Shown here in pieces: positions 34,758 through 43,886 of a DNA stretch of 51,683 bases (within the stretch, counting starts at the first letter, position 1; the number at the start of each line of letters is the position of its first letter). The notes under the pieces are model-generated. The model ran no database searches, was not told the origin of the DNA, and worked only from the letters and a program-made list of their open reading frames with translations. Position numbers and translations under genes: made by a program. The stretch is from Bacteroidia bacterium (GTDB lineage: Bacteria; Bacteroidota; Bacteroidia; J057; JAIXKT01). The DNA is taken from contig JAIXKT010000029.1 of NCBI GenBank assembly GCA_026932145.1, forward strand, positions 1-51,683, written 5' to 3'.

Positions 34758-36224
34758 ATGTCTCTTATTTTGGGTACAGACCCCAAAGACGGGCTTAAAA
34801 AACTCAAAAATATGGTTCAGCATTGGGAATTTTGCTACGGGCAGAATATTTCCGAAAACGTAGCCTTTGTGAGTGTTAGCCCAGATGGTAAAAAAACAGA
34901 ATATTCTTTTAAAGAAATCCATGCACGCCAGCAATGTTTAGCAGCCTTTTTGGTACAGCAAGGTGTAAAAAAAACGGATGTAGTAACTATAATCGCAGAA
35001 AACACCCCTACCAGTATATTAAGCAGCTTATCCGTAACCTATGCAGGCGCAATACTATCTCTACTACCGGCAGATATCCCCATCCCACAGCTAAAGAAAA
35101 TAACCCAAACACTTCCCTCCAAAGTTATAATCTTCACCAGCTATAAGCTATTCAAATACTTTCAAAACGAAATATTTCCGCTACCCAAAGACCAAATAGC
35201 TGTTGTTTGGACAGAACACTATGACGAAATTTCAGAAGATGACAAAATTATTACTGCCGAAATAGCCATAGAACTTGGAAAAAATTTCTGGAGAGAAGAT
35301 GTAGCACTAATACGCTCTGTTCGAGAAAACATAAACTCAAATGATATTTATTGCATTGAATGGAATCGAGATTCTAAAAATAACTTTAGCGGATATTATA
35401 TTTCACACACGAACTATCTAAAAGCAATCATACGTTGGTTAGATACATTCAAAAATTTCCCACAAAAGAGCAATATCGGCTTACTAAAATCCCCGGCAGA
35501 ACCTCACCTAAGAACAATTGGGGTTTATGCAGCCATGAGTTATTTCAATGTTGTGTGGTTCTTGAAAATATCCCCCAGAGCACTCAAAATACTATCTAAA
35601 GAAGATATAAAAGTGCTGATAACCAATGGATCTGCAATGAATCTTTTTGCTACATGGATAACAAATAAAGTAAATTACTTAAACTGGTTATCTAAAAAAG
35701 TAGCACAATCCGGATTCAAAACAAATGTTCAATACACCTCATATCTTGATAAACAACTCTCCCCTCCCATCGGAATTAAAGCCCGAAAGTGGTTTTCATA
35801 CCAGTATGTTTTAAGAAAACTAAAACAGCAACTAATCGGGAAGAAAAATATCATCATTATTACCAATGATTTAAAACTTCGACCAGATTCTCAACTTATT
35901 TTAGAAACCCTTGGCATTCAAGTATTTATTGGCTCTTCGGATGCTGCGGTTGCCGGATTCTGGGCAGTTAATACCCCCAATGAAAAGAAAACATATTCTA
36001 TTGGTAAAATATTTAAAGATATTCAACATATTCTCAAACTTGACCAACAGGAAAAAAGCGATAGTGAGCAAATTTCTTTGGGGAGAATAATTTTAAAAGG
36101 TGAAGAGACCTCAAACCGGCCAACAGAAGGTAGCCTTGCTAAGGAAGGAGTTATTGTAAGCGGCAGATTCCATGTAAAAGACGGTTTTTTATACCGATAT
36201 ACCAGCTCAAGCAACAAAGAATAA
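34758..36224 (+). CDS. Acyl-CoA-synthetase-like (ANL) protein lacking all catalytic motifs
   Basis: The 488 residues follow the long-chain acyl-CoA synthetase plan: N-terminal part (VSPDGKKTEYSFKEIHARQQ, VTIIAENTPTSILSSLSVTYAGAI), HTNYLKAI at 217-224 where FadD proteins have THxNLxxN, and VNTPNEKKTYSIGKI then DGFLYRYT near the end. Every catalytic motif is gone: the YTSGTTGxPKG loop reads IEWNRDSKNNFSGYY (200-214), GYGxTE reads IGSSDAAVAG (391-400), and TGD reads SGR (468-470). The C-terminal subdomain with the catalytic lysine is absent. The frame is intact with no stop or shift, so it looks like a retained pseudoenzyme, perhaps a binding or scaffold protein. It lies between the SH3 lipoprotein and sdhC. 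Confidence 0.75.
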   Translation: MSLILGTDPKDGLKKLKNMVQHWEFCYGQNISENVAFVSVSPDGKKTEYSFKEIHARQQCLAAFLVQQGVKKTDVVTIIAENTPTSILSSLSVTYAGAILSLLPADIPIPQLKKITQTLPSKVIIFTSYKLFKYFQNEIFPLPKDQIAVVWTEHYDEISEDDKIITAEIAIELGKNFWREDVALIRSVRENINSNDIYCIEWNRDSKNNFSGYYISHTNYLKAIIRWLDTFKNFPQKSNIGLLKSPAEPHLRTIGVYAAMSYFNVVWFLKISPRALKILSKEDIKVLITNGSAMNLFATWITNKVNYLNWLSKKVAQSGFKTNVQYTSYLDKQLSPPIGIKARKWFSYQYVLRKLKQQLIGKKNIIIITNDLKLRPDSQLILETLGIQVFIGSSDAAVAGFWAVNTPNEKKTYSIGKIFKDIQHILKLDQQEKSDSEQISLGRIILKGEETSNRPTEGSLAKEGVIVSGRFHVKDGFLYRYTSSSNKE

Positions 36225-36246
36225 CGCTCCCAAAAATTATGGTTTT

Positions 36247-36281
36247 TTTGATAATAATTCCAAAAAGAAAACTTACCTTTG
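36247..36281 (+). promoter_or_regulatory. sdhCAB promoter: TTTG (-33) and TACCTTTG (-7)
   Basis: TTTG at 36247-36250 and TACCTTTG at 36274-36281, 23 bases apart; about 25 bases of leader, with TAGGAG at 36303-36308 just before the ATG at 36311. Confidence 0.5.
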
Positions 36282-36310
36282 TTGCCTAAAATAATAGGAA
36301 GTTAGGAGAT

Positions 36311-36985
36311 ATGATAACTACAAAAAGCAGACCTTTTTATGCGGCATCTATCGGCAAAAAGCTGATGGTGGGCATAACAGGTCTTTTTTTATGCTCATTT
36401 TTAATTGTTCATTTAAGCGGAAACTTTCTGCTTCTCAAATCCGATGGTGGCTCTGCGTTTAATACTTATGCAGATTTTATGGCACATAGCCCGCTTATCC
36501 GAATTATGGAACTTGTATTAGTAGCAGGTATTGGATTCCATATTTTCTTTGCGATCAAGTTGTTACGCGAAAACAACGAAGCCAGACCCCAAAAATATAC
36601 CTTTTCTAACCCTAACGCCAATTCAAGTGTATTCTCAAGAATTATGGGACCTACCGGAATGGTAATATTGATATTCGTGGTAGTTCATTTATTAAACTTC
36701 TTTGCCAAACATCGTTTTGGAGAACCGGGGGAAACAATGTACGAAACCGTAAAAAATGCGTTTGAATGCTGGTATTATGTGCTGTTTTATGTTACTTGTA
36801 TGGTTTTTTTAGCCTTCCATCTAAGTCATGGTTTCCAAAGTGCTTTTCAAACATTAGGCTTAAACAGCTCCACAAGTGCTTTTCATCAACGCATTAAACT
36901 CTTAGGAAAAATATTTGCCTTTGGGATATTTGCAGGATACGCATCTATCCCATTATTTTTCTTCATAAAATCATTCTTAAATTAA
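36311..36985 (+). CDS. sdhC: Succinate dehydrogenase/fumarate reductase cytochrome b subunit
   Basis: The 224-residue membrane anchor has five hydrophobic helices and several helix-borne histidines (LIVHLSGNF, GIGFHIFFAIKL, VVHLLNFFAKHRF, FHLSHGFQSAFQTLG) that suit a di-heme type-B anchor. It passes electrons between the Fe-S subunit and the quinone pool. It heads the order cytochrome b, flavoprotein, Fe-S protein usual in Bacteroidota, starting from its own promoter. Confidence 0.93.
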   Translation: MITTKSRPFYAASIGKKLMVGITGLFLCSFLIVHLSGNFLLLKSDGGSAFNTYADFMAHSPLIRIMELVLVAGIGFHIFFAIKLLRENNEARPQKYTFSNPNANSSVFSRIMGPTGMVILIFVVVHLLNFFAKHRFGEPGETMYETVKNAFECWYYVLFYVTCMVFLAFHLSHGFQSAFQTLGLNSSTSAFHQRIKLLGKIFAFGIFAGYASIPLFFFIKSFLN

Positions 36986-37006
36986 TTAGGAAAAATAATA
37001 TCAAAC

Positions 37007-38917
37007 ATGAATTTAGAGTCTAAGATACCGGAAGGAACTATTGAAGAGAAATGGAAGCGATATAAGTCTTCGATTCGCTTAGTAAATCCGGCCAATAAGC
37101 GAAAGTTTGAAGTTATTGTAGTAGGAACAGGTCTTGCAGGGGCATCAGCAGCCGCAACCTTAGCCGAATTAGGCTATCAAGTGAGTGCATTCTGTTTCCA
37201 AGATAGCCCACGCCGCGCCCACTCCATAGCTGCACAAGGAGGTATCAATGCTGCCAAAAACTATAAAAATGACGGAGATAGCGTTTACCGGCTATTTTAT
37301 GATACAGTAAAAGGAGGCGATTATCGAGGACGAGAAGGAAATATTTATCGCTTAGCCGAAGTCAGCGTCAATATTATTGACCAATGCGTTGCGCAAGGTG
37401 TTCCATTTGCCCGTGAATACGGCGGAACCTTAGATAACCGTTCCTTTGGCGGCACACAGGTATCCAGAACTTTTTATGCACAGGGGCAAACAGGTCAACA
37501 ACTTTTATTAGGAGCTTATTCCGCTCTAAGCCGTCAGATTGGCTTAGGTACGGTAAAAATGCACCCCAGAACAGAACTCTTAGACCTCATTATTATTGAC
37601 GGCAAATGTAGAGGAATTGTTGTCAGAGATTTAAAAACAGGCGAAGTTTCTGCTCACCACGCTCATGCCGTTTTACTTTGCACAGGCGGCTACGGAAACG
37701 TATTTTATCTTTCTACAAACGCAAAAGGCTCAAACGTAACCGCAACATGGAAAGCCCACAAAAAAGGAGCATTCTTTGGAAACCCCTGCTACACCCAAAT
37801 TCACCCAACTTGTATTCCCGTAAGCGGTGATTACCAGTCAAAACTAACCCTTATGTCCGAATCCTTACGGAATGACGGCCGCGTATGGGTACCCAAAAAC
37901 CCCAATGATACCCGAAAACCACAGGATATTCCCGAAAATGACAGAGATTATTATTTAGAGCGAAAATACCCCGCCTTTGGTAATTTAGTGCCACGAGATA
38001 TAGCCTCCAGAGCTGCCAAAGAACAATGCGACCTCGGAAAAGGCGTTGGCCCCTCTAAGATGGCCGTTTACTTAGATTTCGCAGACGCAATCAGCCGGCT
38101 GGGAGATGACAAAATCAAAGAACGTTACGGAAACTTGTTTGAAATGTATGAACACATTACAAATGAAGATCCTTATAAAACTCCCATGCGGATTTATCCA
38201 GCAGTTCACTACACAATGGGCGGCCTCTGGGTTGATTACAACCTGATGACTACCGTTCCCGGACTTTTTGCCCTTGGTGAAGCTAATTTTTCTGACCACG
38301 GAGCCAATAGATTAGGAGCAAGTGCCTTAATGCAAGGCCTTGCAGACGGATATTTCGTAATTCCTTATACTCTCGGAAATTACCTCGCCGGTGAATCTTC
38401 CGCAACCATCGCCGCAAATCATCCCGCCTTTCAGCAAGCAGTTCAGGAAGTTAATGATAGAATTAAGTTACTTCTGAGTATTAAAGGAAAAAAAACACCC
38501 GATGAATACCACCGTGAACTCGGCAAAATCATGTGGGACTACTGTGGTATGGCCAGAAATGAAAAAGGTTTAGAATATGCCAAAGCTCAAATCCGTGCTT
38601 TACGTGAAGACTTTTGGAAAAATGTACTCATTCCGGGAAATGCACAAGAACTAAATGTAACTCTTGAAAAAGCCTTGCGCGTGTCAGACTTTTTGGAACT
38701 GGGAGAACTTATGGTTATTGACGCATTACACCGCAAAGAATCCTGCGGTGGCCATTTCCGCGAAGAATATCAGGAAGACGGAGAAGCTAAGCGCGATGAC
38801 GAAAACTTCACCTACGTTGCCGCATGGCAATATCAAGGCGAAGGAAATGAACCTGTCTTACATAAGGAAGACCTTGTTTTTGATTATGTTAAACCTACTA
38901 AACGCAGCTATAAATAA
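37007..38917 (+). CDS. sdhA: Succinate dehydrogenase/fumarate reductase flavoprotein subunit
   Basis: The 636-residue catalytic subunit oxidises succinate or reduces fumarate. FAD-binding [19 protein letters not shown], the [20 protein letters not shown] segment near the covalent flavin site, [16 protein letters not shown] and the C-terminal [18 protein letters not shown] are all present. Size and motifs match type-B enzymes of Bacteroidota and Epsilonproteobacteria. Its stop and the sdhB start share one base (TAATG). Confidence 0.97.
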   Translation: MNLESKIPEGTIEEKWKRYKSSIRLVNPANKRKFEVIVVGTGLAGASAAATLAELGYQVSAFCFQDSPRRAHSIAAQGGINAAKNYKNDGDSVYRLFYDTVKGGDYRGREGNIYRLAEVSVNIIDQCVAQGVPFAREYGGTLDNRSFGGTQVSRTFYAQGQTGQQLLLGAYSALSRQIGLGTVKMHPRTELLDLIIIDGKCRGIVVRDLKTGEVSAHHAHAVLLCTGGYGNVFYLSTNAKGSNVTATWKAHKKGAFFGNPCYTQIHPTCIPVSGDYQSKLTLMSESLRNDGRVWVPKNPNDTRKPQDIPENDRDYYLERKYPAFGNLVPRDIASRAAKEQCDLGKGVGPSKMAVYLDFADAISRLGDDKIKERYGNLFEMYEHITNEDPYKTPMRIYPAVHYTMGGLWVDYNLMTTVPGLFALGEANFSDHGANRLGASALMQGLADGYFVIPYTLGNYLAGESSATIAANHPAFQQAVQEVNDRIKLLLSIKGKKTPDEYHRELGKIMWDYCGMARNEKGLEYAKAQIRALREDFWKNVLIPGNAQELNVTLEKALRVSDFLELGELMVIDALHRKESCGGHFREEYQEDGEAKRDDENFTYVAAWQYQGEGNEPVLHKEDLVFDYVKPTKRSYK

Positions 38918-39675
38918 TGAGTGCCACTCGTAATTACACACTTCGAATTTGGAGGCAATCTTCCGCAAATCAGTCTGGATCTTTGCAAGAATATAAGGCA
39001 AGCAATATTTCTCCAGATACATCTTTTTTGGAAATGTTAGATATTGTTAATGAGTCTATTTTGAAATCCGGAGGAGACCCAGTAGCCTTTGATCACGATT
39101 GCAGAGAAGGTATTTGTGGAATGTGTAGCTTATACATAAACGGTCGCCCACATGGGCCGCTACAAAAAACGACTACTTGCCAGCTATTTATGCGTAACTT
39201 CCCAGACGGTGAGGTTATTTACATAGAACCTTGGCGAGCAAAAGCCTTTCCGGTTATTAAAGACTTAGTTACAGATAGGTCTGCATTTGACAGAATCATG
39301 GCTGTCGGCGGTTTTGTTTCTGTCAATACCGGTGCTGCCGTAGATGCTAACGCAATCTTAATTGGAAAAGAGCTTGCAGACCAAGCCTTTGATTCTGCGG
39401 CTTGTATTGGCTGTGGAGCATGTGTAGCTGCCTGCAAAAATGCTTCTGCTATGCTTTTTGTGTCTGCAAAGGTAAATCAGTTAGCCATTTTGCCGCAAGG
39501 CGCACCCGAAAGAAGAAAACGGGTGGAAGCTATGGTCGCCCAAATGGATGCCGAAGGCTTTGGTAACTGCACCAATACCGGTGCCTGTGAAGCTGAATGC
39601 CCCAAAGGAATTTCAGTAACGAACATCGCAAAAATGAACCGTGAGTTCATCTCGGCTACATTAGATTTACTTTGA
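38917..39675 (+). CDS. sdhB: Succinate dehydrogenase/fumarate reductase iron-sulfur subunit
   Basis: The 252-residue subunit carries three Fe-S clusters: the [2Fe-2S] site [16 protein letters not shown], and the two cubane sites [13 protein letters not shown] and [16 protein letters not shown]. It links the flavoprotein to the cytochrome b anchor. Overlap with sdhA by one base shows coupled translation. It is the last gene of the sdh operon. Confidence 0.96.
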   Translation: MSATRNYTLRIWRQSSANQSGSLQEYKASNISPDTSFLEMLDIVNESILKSGGDPVAFDHDCREGICGMCSLYINGRPHGPLQKTTTCQLFMRNFPDGEVIYIEPWRAKAFPVIKDLVTDRSAFDRIMAVGGFVSVNTGAAVDANAILIGKELADQAFDSAACIGCGACVAACKNASAMLFVSAKVNQLAILPQGAPERRKRVEAMVAQMDAEGFGNCTNTGACEAECPKGISVTNIAKMNREFISATLDLL

Positions 39676-39764
39676 TAACAGCAGTACCCAAATAACTGCA
39701 ACGTATTACCAACAATTTTATCGTATAAGCTATCCAATAAGATAAGCTCAGATTTCGAGATTTT

Positions 39765-40661
39765 ATGGCCAGCGTAGTCCAAATTCAATCTGTTTCTAAA
39801 TCCTATGCAGATAAGGTTGCTGTTAATCAGATAAGTATAGATATTCCGGAGGGCATTATATTTGGGTTATTAGGTCCAAACGGGGCAGGTAAAACAACCC
39901 TAATTCGGATGCTAACCCGAATTACTTATCCAGATTCTGGAAGTATTCTTTTTCAAGGAGAAATATTACAGGAAAAACACCGACAATTAGTTGGTTATAT
40001 GCCGGAAGAACGCGGCTTATATCGTAGAGATACACTCTTCAACCAATTATCATACCTACTCCAGCTAAAAGGATTTTCCCCTCTCGAATCCAAAACACGT
40101 ATTGACTACTGGTTAGAGCGATTTCAGGTTGAAGATTGGGCAAGTAAAGAGTTAGGAGAACTTTCTAAGGGAATGCAGCAAAAAGTTCAGTTTATAGCTA
40201 CGGTTGCCCATAGCCCCAAATTACTGATATTAGATGAACCCTTTTCCGGATTAGACCCATTAAATTCAAAAATAATAGAAGACATTCTTTTTGAATTGAA
40301 AAGTAAGGGAACAACGATAATTTTTTCTACCCACCGGATGGAGCAAGTTGAATACCTTTGCGACCAAGTTGTGCTGATACACCAAGGACGTATTTTGGTA
40401 AACGATACCATCAAAGAGCTAAAATACCGTTTTTGGAATCAATCATATCAATTAGAAACATTAGATGTATGTGATTGGTTATCAACAGATTCACGCTTGA
40501 ATGTTACTGTACATACACCCAATCGGTTAAGTTTTACATTGTTAGAAAATACTACTATAAAAGATATTTTGAGCGAGATAATTCAAAAAAACACCATAAT
40601 TTCTTTTAGCCAACAGCTTCCTCCATTAAGCGATATTTTCATAAAACTGGTTCAAAACTAA
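39765..40661 (+). CDS. ABC transporter ATP-binding protein (NatA-like), no adjacent permease
   Basis: A 298-residue ATPase with Walker A GPNGAGKTT, signature LSKGMQQKVQ, Walker B LLILDEPFSGLDP and the switch His in STHRMEQ. VGYMPEERGLYRRD and a C-terminal extension (residues about 225-298) are typical of NatA-like exporters. Such proteins normally pair with a NatB-like permease, but none follows: the next gene is a small HMA protein. It is alternatively a relative of GldA, though it lies nowhere near other gld genes. Start at ATG 39765. Confidence 0.9.
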   Translation: MASVVQIQSVSKSYADKVAVNQISIDIPEGIIFGLLGPNGAGKTTLIRMLTRITYPDSGSILFQGEILQEKHRQLVGYMPEERGLYRRDTLFNQLSYLLQLKGFSPLESKTRIDYWLERFQVEDWASKELGELSKGMQQKVQFIATVAHSPKLLILDEPFSGLDPLNSKIIEDILFELKSKGTTIIFSTHRMEQVEYLCDQVVLIHQGRILVNDTIKELKYRFWNQSYQLETLDVCDWLSTDSRLNVTVHTPNRLSFTLLENTTIKDILSEIIQKNTIISFSQQLPPLSDIFIKLVQN

Positions 40662-40810
40662 GATAAAAATACAAAGCATAGGCAAACAAGTTCTTTTACA
40701 AGTTGCTTATTTCTCTGATTTTGGTATTGAGTTAAGCTAACTTAAATTGTAAGTAGTTTCTAATTATGGTTATACCAAAAATTCGCAAATTATTTTTTAT
40801 AAATTATATT

Positions 40811-40838
40811 TTTGGTAGCAAAAAAAGTTATATATTTG
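40811..40838 (+). promoter_or_regulatory. Promoter for the HMA protein: TTTG (-33) and TATATTTG (-7)
   Basis: TTTG at 40811-40814 and TATATTTG at 40831-40838 with a short 16-base spacer; leader of about 25 bases to the ATG at 40867. The 205-base gap before this gene holds nothing else I can name. Confidence 0.4.
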
Positions 40839-40866
40839 TGCATTAATTGTATTCTTACAGAAAATT

Positions 40867-41298
40867 ATGAAGAATCTCGTATTATTATTTGCTTTATTCG
40901 TAGTATTTACTACAGTTCGTGTTCAAGCTGCACCCTGTGTAGGTTGTGCTACAGAGTCTTTCATCTTAGGTGGAGACGAATCTTCAGTAATGGTTTTAAA
41001 TGTGAGCCAAGTTAAAGGTTCAGAAAAGAAAGCCCACAAACTGAAAGAGTCTTTATTGAAAGTAGAAGGCATTACCGATGTTGATATAAACGTTGCAGAG
41101 GGAACTGTTAAAGTTGTCTATGAAAAGTCAAAAATCGGATGCTGCTCACGCATTACTTCTACTGTTAAAAGTGCTGGTTGTGACTACAAAGTAGTTTCTA
41201 ACGACGAGAAAGGTGCTGGTAATGGTGCTTGTTCAGGAAGCAAAAAATCTTGCCCATCCGAAAATAAGTGCTGCTCCAAAAAATCTAAGGAATCTTAA
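40867..41298 (+). CDS. Exported HMA-like domain protein, Cys-rich at both ends but without the HMA CxxC
   Basis: The 143-residue protein has a signal peptide (1-22), then CVGC at 24-27, an HMA-like ferredoxin fold at about 40-110 (KLKESLLKVEGITDVDINVAEGTVKVVYE split at Gly68), and a Lys/Cys-rich tail (Cys122, 129, 135, 136). The loop where HMA domains have MxCxxC (about 46-55) reads VSQVKGSEKK without cysteine; other cysteines are at 92, 93 and 105. It probably binds metal in the periplasm through the outlying cysteines. It is transcribed alone and closed by a strong terminator. Confidence 0.75.
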   Translation: MKNLVLLFALFVVFTTVRVQAAPCVGCATESFILGGDESSVMVLNVSQVKGSEKKAHKLKESLLKVEGITDVDINVAEGTVKVVYEKSKIGCCSRITSTVKSAGCDYKVVSNDEKGAGNGACSGSKKSCPSENKCCSKKSKES

Positions 41299-41315
41299 TC
41301 AAAGTCAAAAGTTTA

Positions 41316-41356
41316 AAAACAGGAATGGCTGCCCAAAAGGCAGCCATTCCTGTTTT
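41316..41356 (+). terminator. Intrinsic terminator after the HMA protein
   Basis: Perfect 18-bp arms (41316-41333 and 41339-41356) with core GGAATGGCTGCC and loop CAAAA, ending in TTTT. Confidence 0.92.
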
Positions 41357-41414
41357 CAATAAGCTTATAGCAAAAACAATCAAGCTGCACTTAAATAGAA
41401 GCCCCAAAAAAATG

Positions 41415-41422
41415 TAGTTTTG
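41415..41422 (+). promoter_or_regulatory. -7 box TAGTTTTG for the dienoyl-CoA reductase gene
   Basis: Exact TAnnTTTG, 25 bases before the ATG at 41447; no clear -33 element. Confidence 0.35.
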
Positions 41423-41446
41423 TTTTTTACTTCATTACTTCAAGAA

Positions 41447-42298
41447 ATGTTTCAGGAAAATACCCTAAAAGGGAAAACCATTATAGTTACCGGAGGCGGG
41501 AGCGGTTTAGGCTTCTTTATGGCAAAAGCTATGGCAAAGGTAGGAGCTAATATTGCCATTTGTGGCAGGCGAGAATCTGTTTTGCAATCTGCAAAAGAAG
41601 AATTAGCATCAATGGGTTGCAGAGCTAATGCTTATACATTAGATGTCCGTAACTATAACGAAGTAGAATCAGCATTTAAACAAATTGCTTCAGATTTTGG
41701 AACTATTGATGGATTAATTAACAACGCAGCCGGAAATTTTCTCTCTGCATCAGAAGATATTTCACCTAACGGGTTTAAAACTGTGGTAGATATTGTACTC
41801 CACGGAACGTTTAATTGCACTCAAAACGCAGCTAAATATTGGATAGCCAAGAAGCAACCGGGAGTTATCTTGAATATTGTAACAACTTATACCGAAACGG
41901 GTTGCGCTTTTGTGCTTCCATCAGCTTGCGCCAAAGCCGGTGTGTATGCACTAACCAACACTTTGGCCTACGAGTGGGCAACTTACAACATTAGGGTAAA
42001 CTCAATAGCTCCGGGACCTTTCCCAACAGAAGGAGCTTGGTCTCGGCTAATGCCCGATAGTAGCTTTGAATCTACGTATCTCAGTAACCTACCCATGAAA
42101 CGATATGGGAAACCCGAAGAATTAACCAATTTAGTGGTATTTTTAATGTCAGATATGGCACCATATATCACTGGAGAATGTATTAGTATAGACGGAGGCG
42201 AAAGACTTAGTGCGGGTATGTTTAACTATATGGCTACCCAGATGCCCCGCGAAAACTTAAAAGCTGCCTTTGCAGCAATGCGTAGTATAAAAAAATAA
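41447..42298 (+). CDS. 2,4-dienoyl-CoA reductase (SDR type)
   Basis: The 283-residue SDR has TGGGSGLG (15-22) and NNAAGNF (92-98). The usual YxxxK is replaced by SACAK, but TTYTETG with Tyr148 followed by Lys163 reproduces the shifted Tyr/Lys arrangement of mitochondrial-type 2,4-dienoyl-CoA reductases, as do FNSIAPGPF-like and GAWSRLMP segments. It would reduce 2,4-dienoyl-CoA with NADPH during breakdown of unsaturated fatty acids. The ATG at 41447 is chosen over an upstream TTG because the -7 box covers the latter. It is 4 bases before sdaAB. Confidence 0.85.
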   Translation: MFQENTLKGKTIIVTGGGSGLGFFMAKAMAKVGANIAICGRRESVLQSAKEELASMGCRANAYTLDVRNYNEVESAFKQIASDFGTIDGLINNAAGNFLSASEDISPNGFKTVVDIVLHGTFNCTQNAAKYWIAKKQPGVILNIVTTYTETGCAFVLPSACAKAGVYALTNTLAYEWATYNIRVNSIAPGPFPTEGAWSRLMPDSSFESTYLSNLPMKRYGKPEELTNLVVFLMSDMAPYITGECISIDGGERLSAGMFNYMATQMPRENLKAAFAAMRSIKK

Positions 42299-42302
42299 TA
42301 AC

Positions 42303-42995
42303 ATGACAGAAAGGAGCAGTATTTTTGATATGATAGGACCCGTTATGATTGGTCCTTCGAGTTCACACACCGCAGGAGTAGTTCGGATAGGGCGCGTAGC
42401 ACGAAGAATATTAGGAGCAAAACCTGAAACCGTACTGGTTACGTTTTACAATTCTTTTGCCACCACCTTTGAAGGGCATGGCAGCGATAGAGCCGTATTA
42501 GCCGGCCTCTTAGACTATGCCACCGATGACCCCAAAATCAAAGAAGCATTACAAATTGCCATAGAGCAAAATATAAACTTTACGTTTAAACCGGTTATTT
42601 CTCAGGCAATGCCCCACCCAAACACCGTCCGGATAAAAGCCTCTACGAATCAAAAAGAAGTAGAAATAATTGGTATCTCCAGAGGGGGCGGACTTATATC
42701 TATTATCGAAGTAAACCATTTCTCCTGCAATTTTACAGCCCAACTACACACATTGATTATCTTCGCTGACGATATAAAAGGAAGTATTGCTTTCATTACA
42801 GACATAATAGCACATGACGACTGCAATATTGCAACCATGACCGTTACCCGAAAAGCCAAAAACAACCTCGCCAGCTTAATATTAGAAATGGACTCCGGCC
42901 TTAAACACACAACAATAGCATATCTTAAAAATCTATCTTGGGTAAAAGAAGTAATCTACTTTCCAGATATAGATACTCCCTATAACCCGGTATGA
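42303..42995 (+). CDS. sdaAB: L-serine dehydratase, iron-sulfur-dependent, beta subunit
   Basis: The 230-residue protein starts with the beta-domain signature SIFDMIGPVMIGPSSSHTAG and continues GRVARRILG, FYNSFATTFEGHGSDRAVLAG. Residues about 150-225 resemble an ACT domain. With an alpha subunit it deaminates serine to pyruvate using a [4Fe-4S] cluster. No alpha subunit (SdaAA) is in the window. It is 4 bases after the dienoyl-CoA reductase and overlaps the glycosyltransferase by ATGA. Confidence 0.92.
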   Translation: MTERSSIFDMIGPVMIGPSSSHTAGVVRIGRVARRILGAKPETVLVTFYNSFATTFEGHGSDRAVLAGLLDYATDDPKIKEALQIAIEQNINFTFKPVISQAMPHPNTVRIKASTNQKEVEIIGISRGGGLISIIEVNHFSCNFTAQLHTLIIFADDIKGSIAFITDIIAHDDCNIATMTVTRKAKNNLASLILEMDSGLKHTTIAYLKNLSWVKEVIYFPDIDTPYNPV

Positions 42996-43747
42996 ACCAA
43001 CCCAAAGTATCAATCATTACCATTGTCTATAATGGAGAAAAATATTTAGAAAAAACCATTCTCAGTGTCATCAATCAAACGTATCCGGCCATAGAATATA
43101 TCATTATTGACGGAGGTTCTACGGATAAAACACCCTCAATTATTAACCAATATCGTTCTGAAATTCAGATAGTTGTTTCAGAGCCAGATAAAGGAATTTA
43201 TGACGCAATGAATAAAGGTTTGCAGAATGCTACCGGAGATTTCGTGTGGTTTATGAACGCAGGCGATACTATTTATGAGCCTGAAACATTAACAAAAGCT
43301 ATACAACAATGGCGTGGAGAGGACGCTTTGTACGGAACAGCTGCTATTGTGGATGAAACCGGAAATTTCTTAGGTATGAGAAGACTACAAGTTCCCGAAG
43401 CCCTTACATGGAAATCTATGCAAACGGGAATGGTAGTATGCCACCAAGCATTAATCATAAGACGTTCTATTGCAGCATTTTATGACTTATCTCATCCCTA
43501 TTCAGCAGATATTGACTGGGCTATTCGCAGCCTTCAAAAAGCCCAAAGTACTTTAAACACACATTTACCCCTATGTCGCTACTTAGAGGGGGGATTTTCA
43601 GCTAAAAATCGTATTGAATCACTTCTTGATCGGTGGAAAATCATGACTAAACATTATGGATTAGCTACAACAACCCTAAACCATTTCATAATTCTCTATA
43701 ACTTAATTTACTACCGCTTAAAAAGCCTTTTTGTAAAACCTTCCTGA
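42992..43747 (+). CDS. Family 2 glycosyltransferase
   Basis: The 251-residue GT-A enzyme begins VSIITIVYNGEKYLEKTILSV, then IEYIIIDGGSTDKT, SEPDKGIYDAMNKGL and DFVWFMNAGDTIYE, the standard GT2 motifs; the last Asp region binds the nucleotide sugar. It lacks membrane segments and would add a sugar to a cell-surface glycan at the inner membrane. The acceptor is unknown. Its start overlaps the sdaAB stop, an odd functional partner, so the coupling may be incidental. Confidence 0.9.
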   Translation: MNQPKVSIITIVYNGEKYLEKTILSVINQTYPAIEYIIIDGGSTDKTPSIINQYRSEIQIVVSEPDKGIYDAMNKGLQNATGDFVWFMNAGDTIYEPETLTKAIQQWRGEDALYGTAAIVDETGNFLGMRRLQVPEALTWKSMQTGMVVCHQALIIRRSIAAFYDLSHPYSADIDWAIRSLQKAQSTLNTHLPLCRYLEGGFSAKNRIESLLDRWKIMTKHYGLATTTLNHFIILYNLIYYRLKSLFVKPS

Positions 43748-43863
43748 CTATTTCTTACATCATCGTAACTACTCAAAGAAGTTATATGGATATTTGAGTA
43801 TAATCTGGAAAATTATCTGCCAATAAATGTATCTGAACGGTAAATGAATTCCTTAAAGGTTTG

Positions 43864-43871
43864 TATCTTTG
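43864..43871 (+). promoter_or_regulatory. -7 box TATCTTTG for the panB operon
   Basis: Exact TAnnTTTG, leaving about 11 bases of leader to the ATG at 43887. No clear -33 element. Confidence 0.4.
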
Positions 43872-43886
43872 CCCGATTGTAAGTGT

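Noticed and set aside
39765-40661. Naming the ABC ATPase gldA
   Set aside because: No gldF/gldG-like genes nearby, and the N-terminal sequence is closer to generic NatA-type exporters.
41447-42298. Dienoyl-CoA reductase as an inactive SDR because YxxxK is missing
   Set aside because: The TTYTETG Tyr148 with Lys163 matches the shifted catalytic arrangement known for the 2,4-dienoyl-CoA reductase family.
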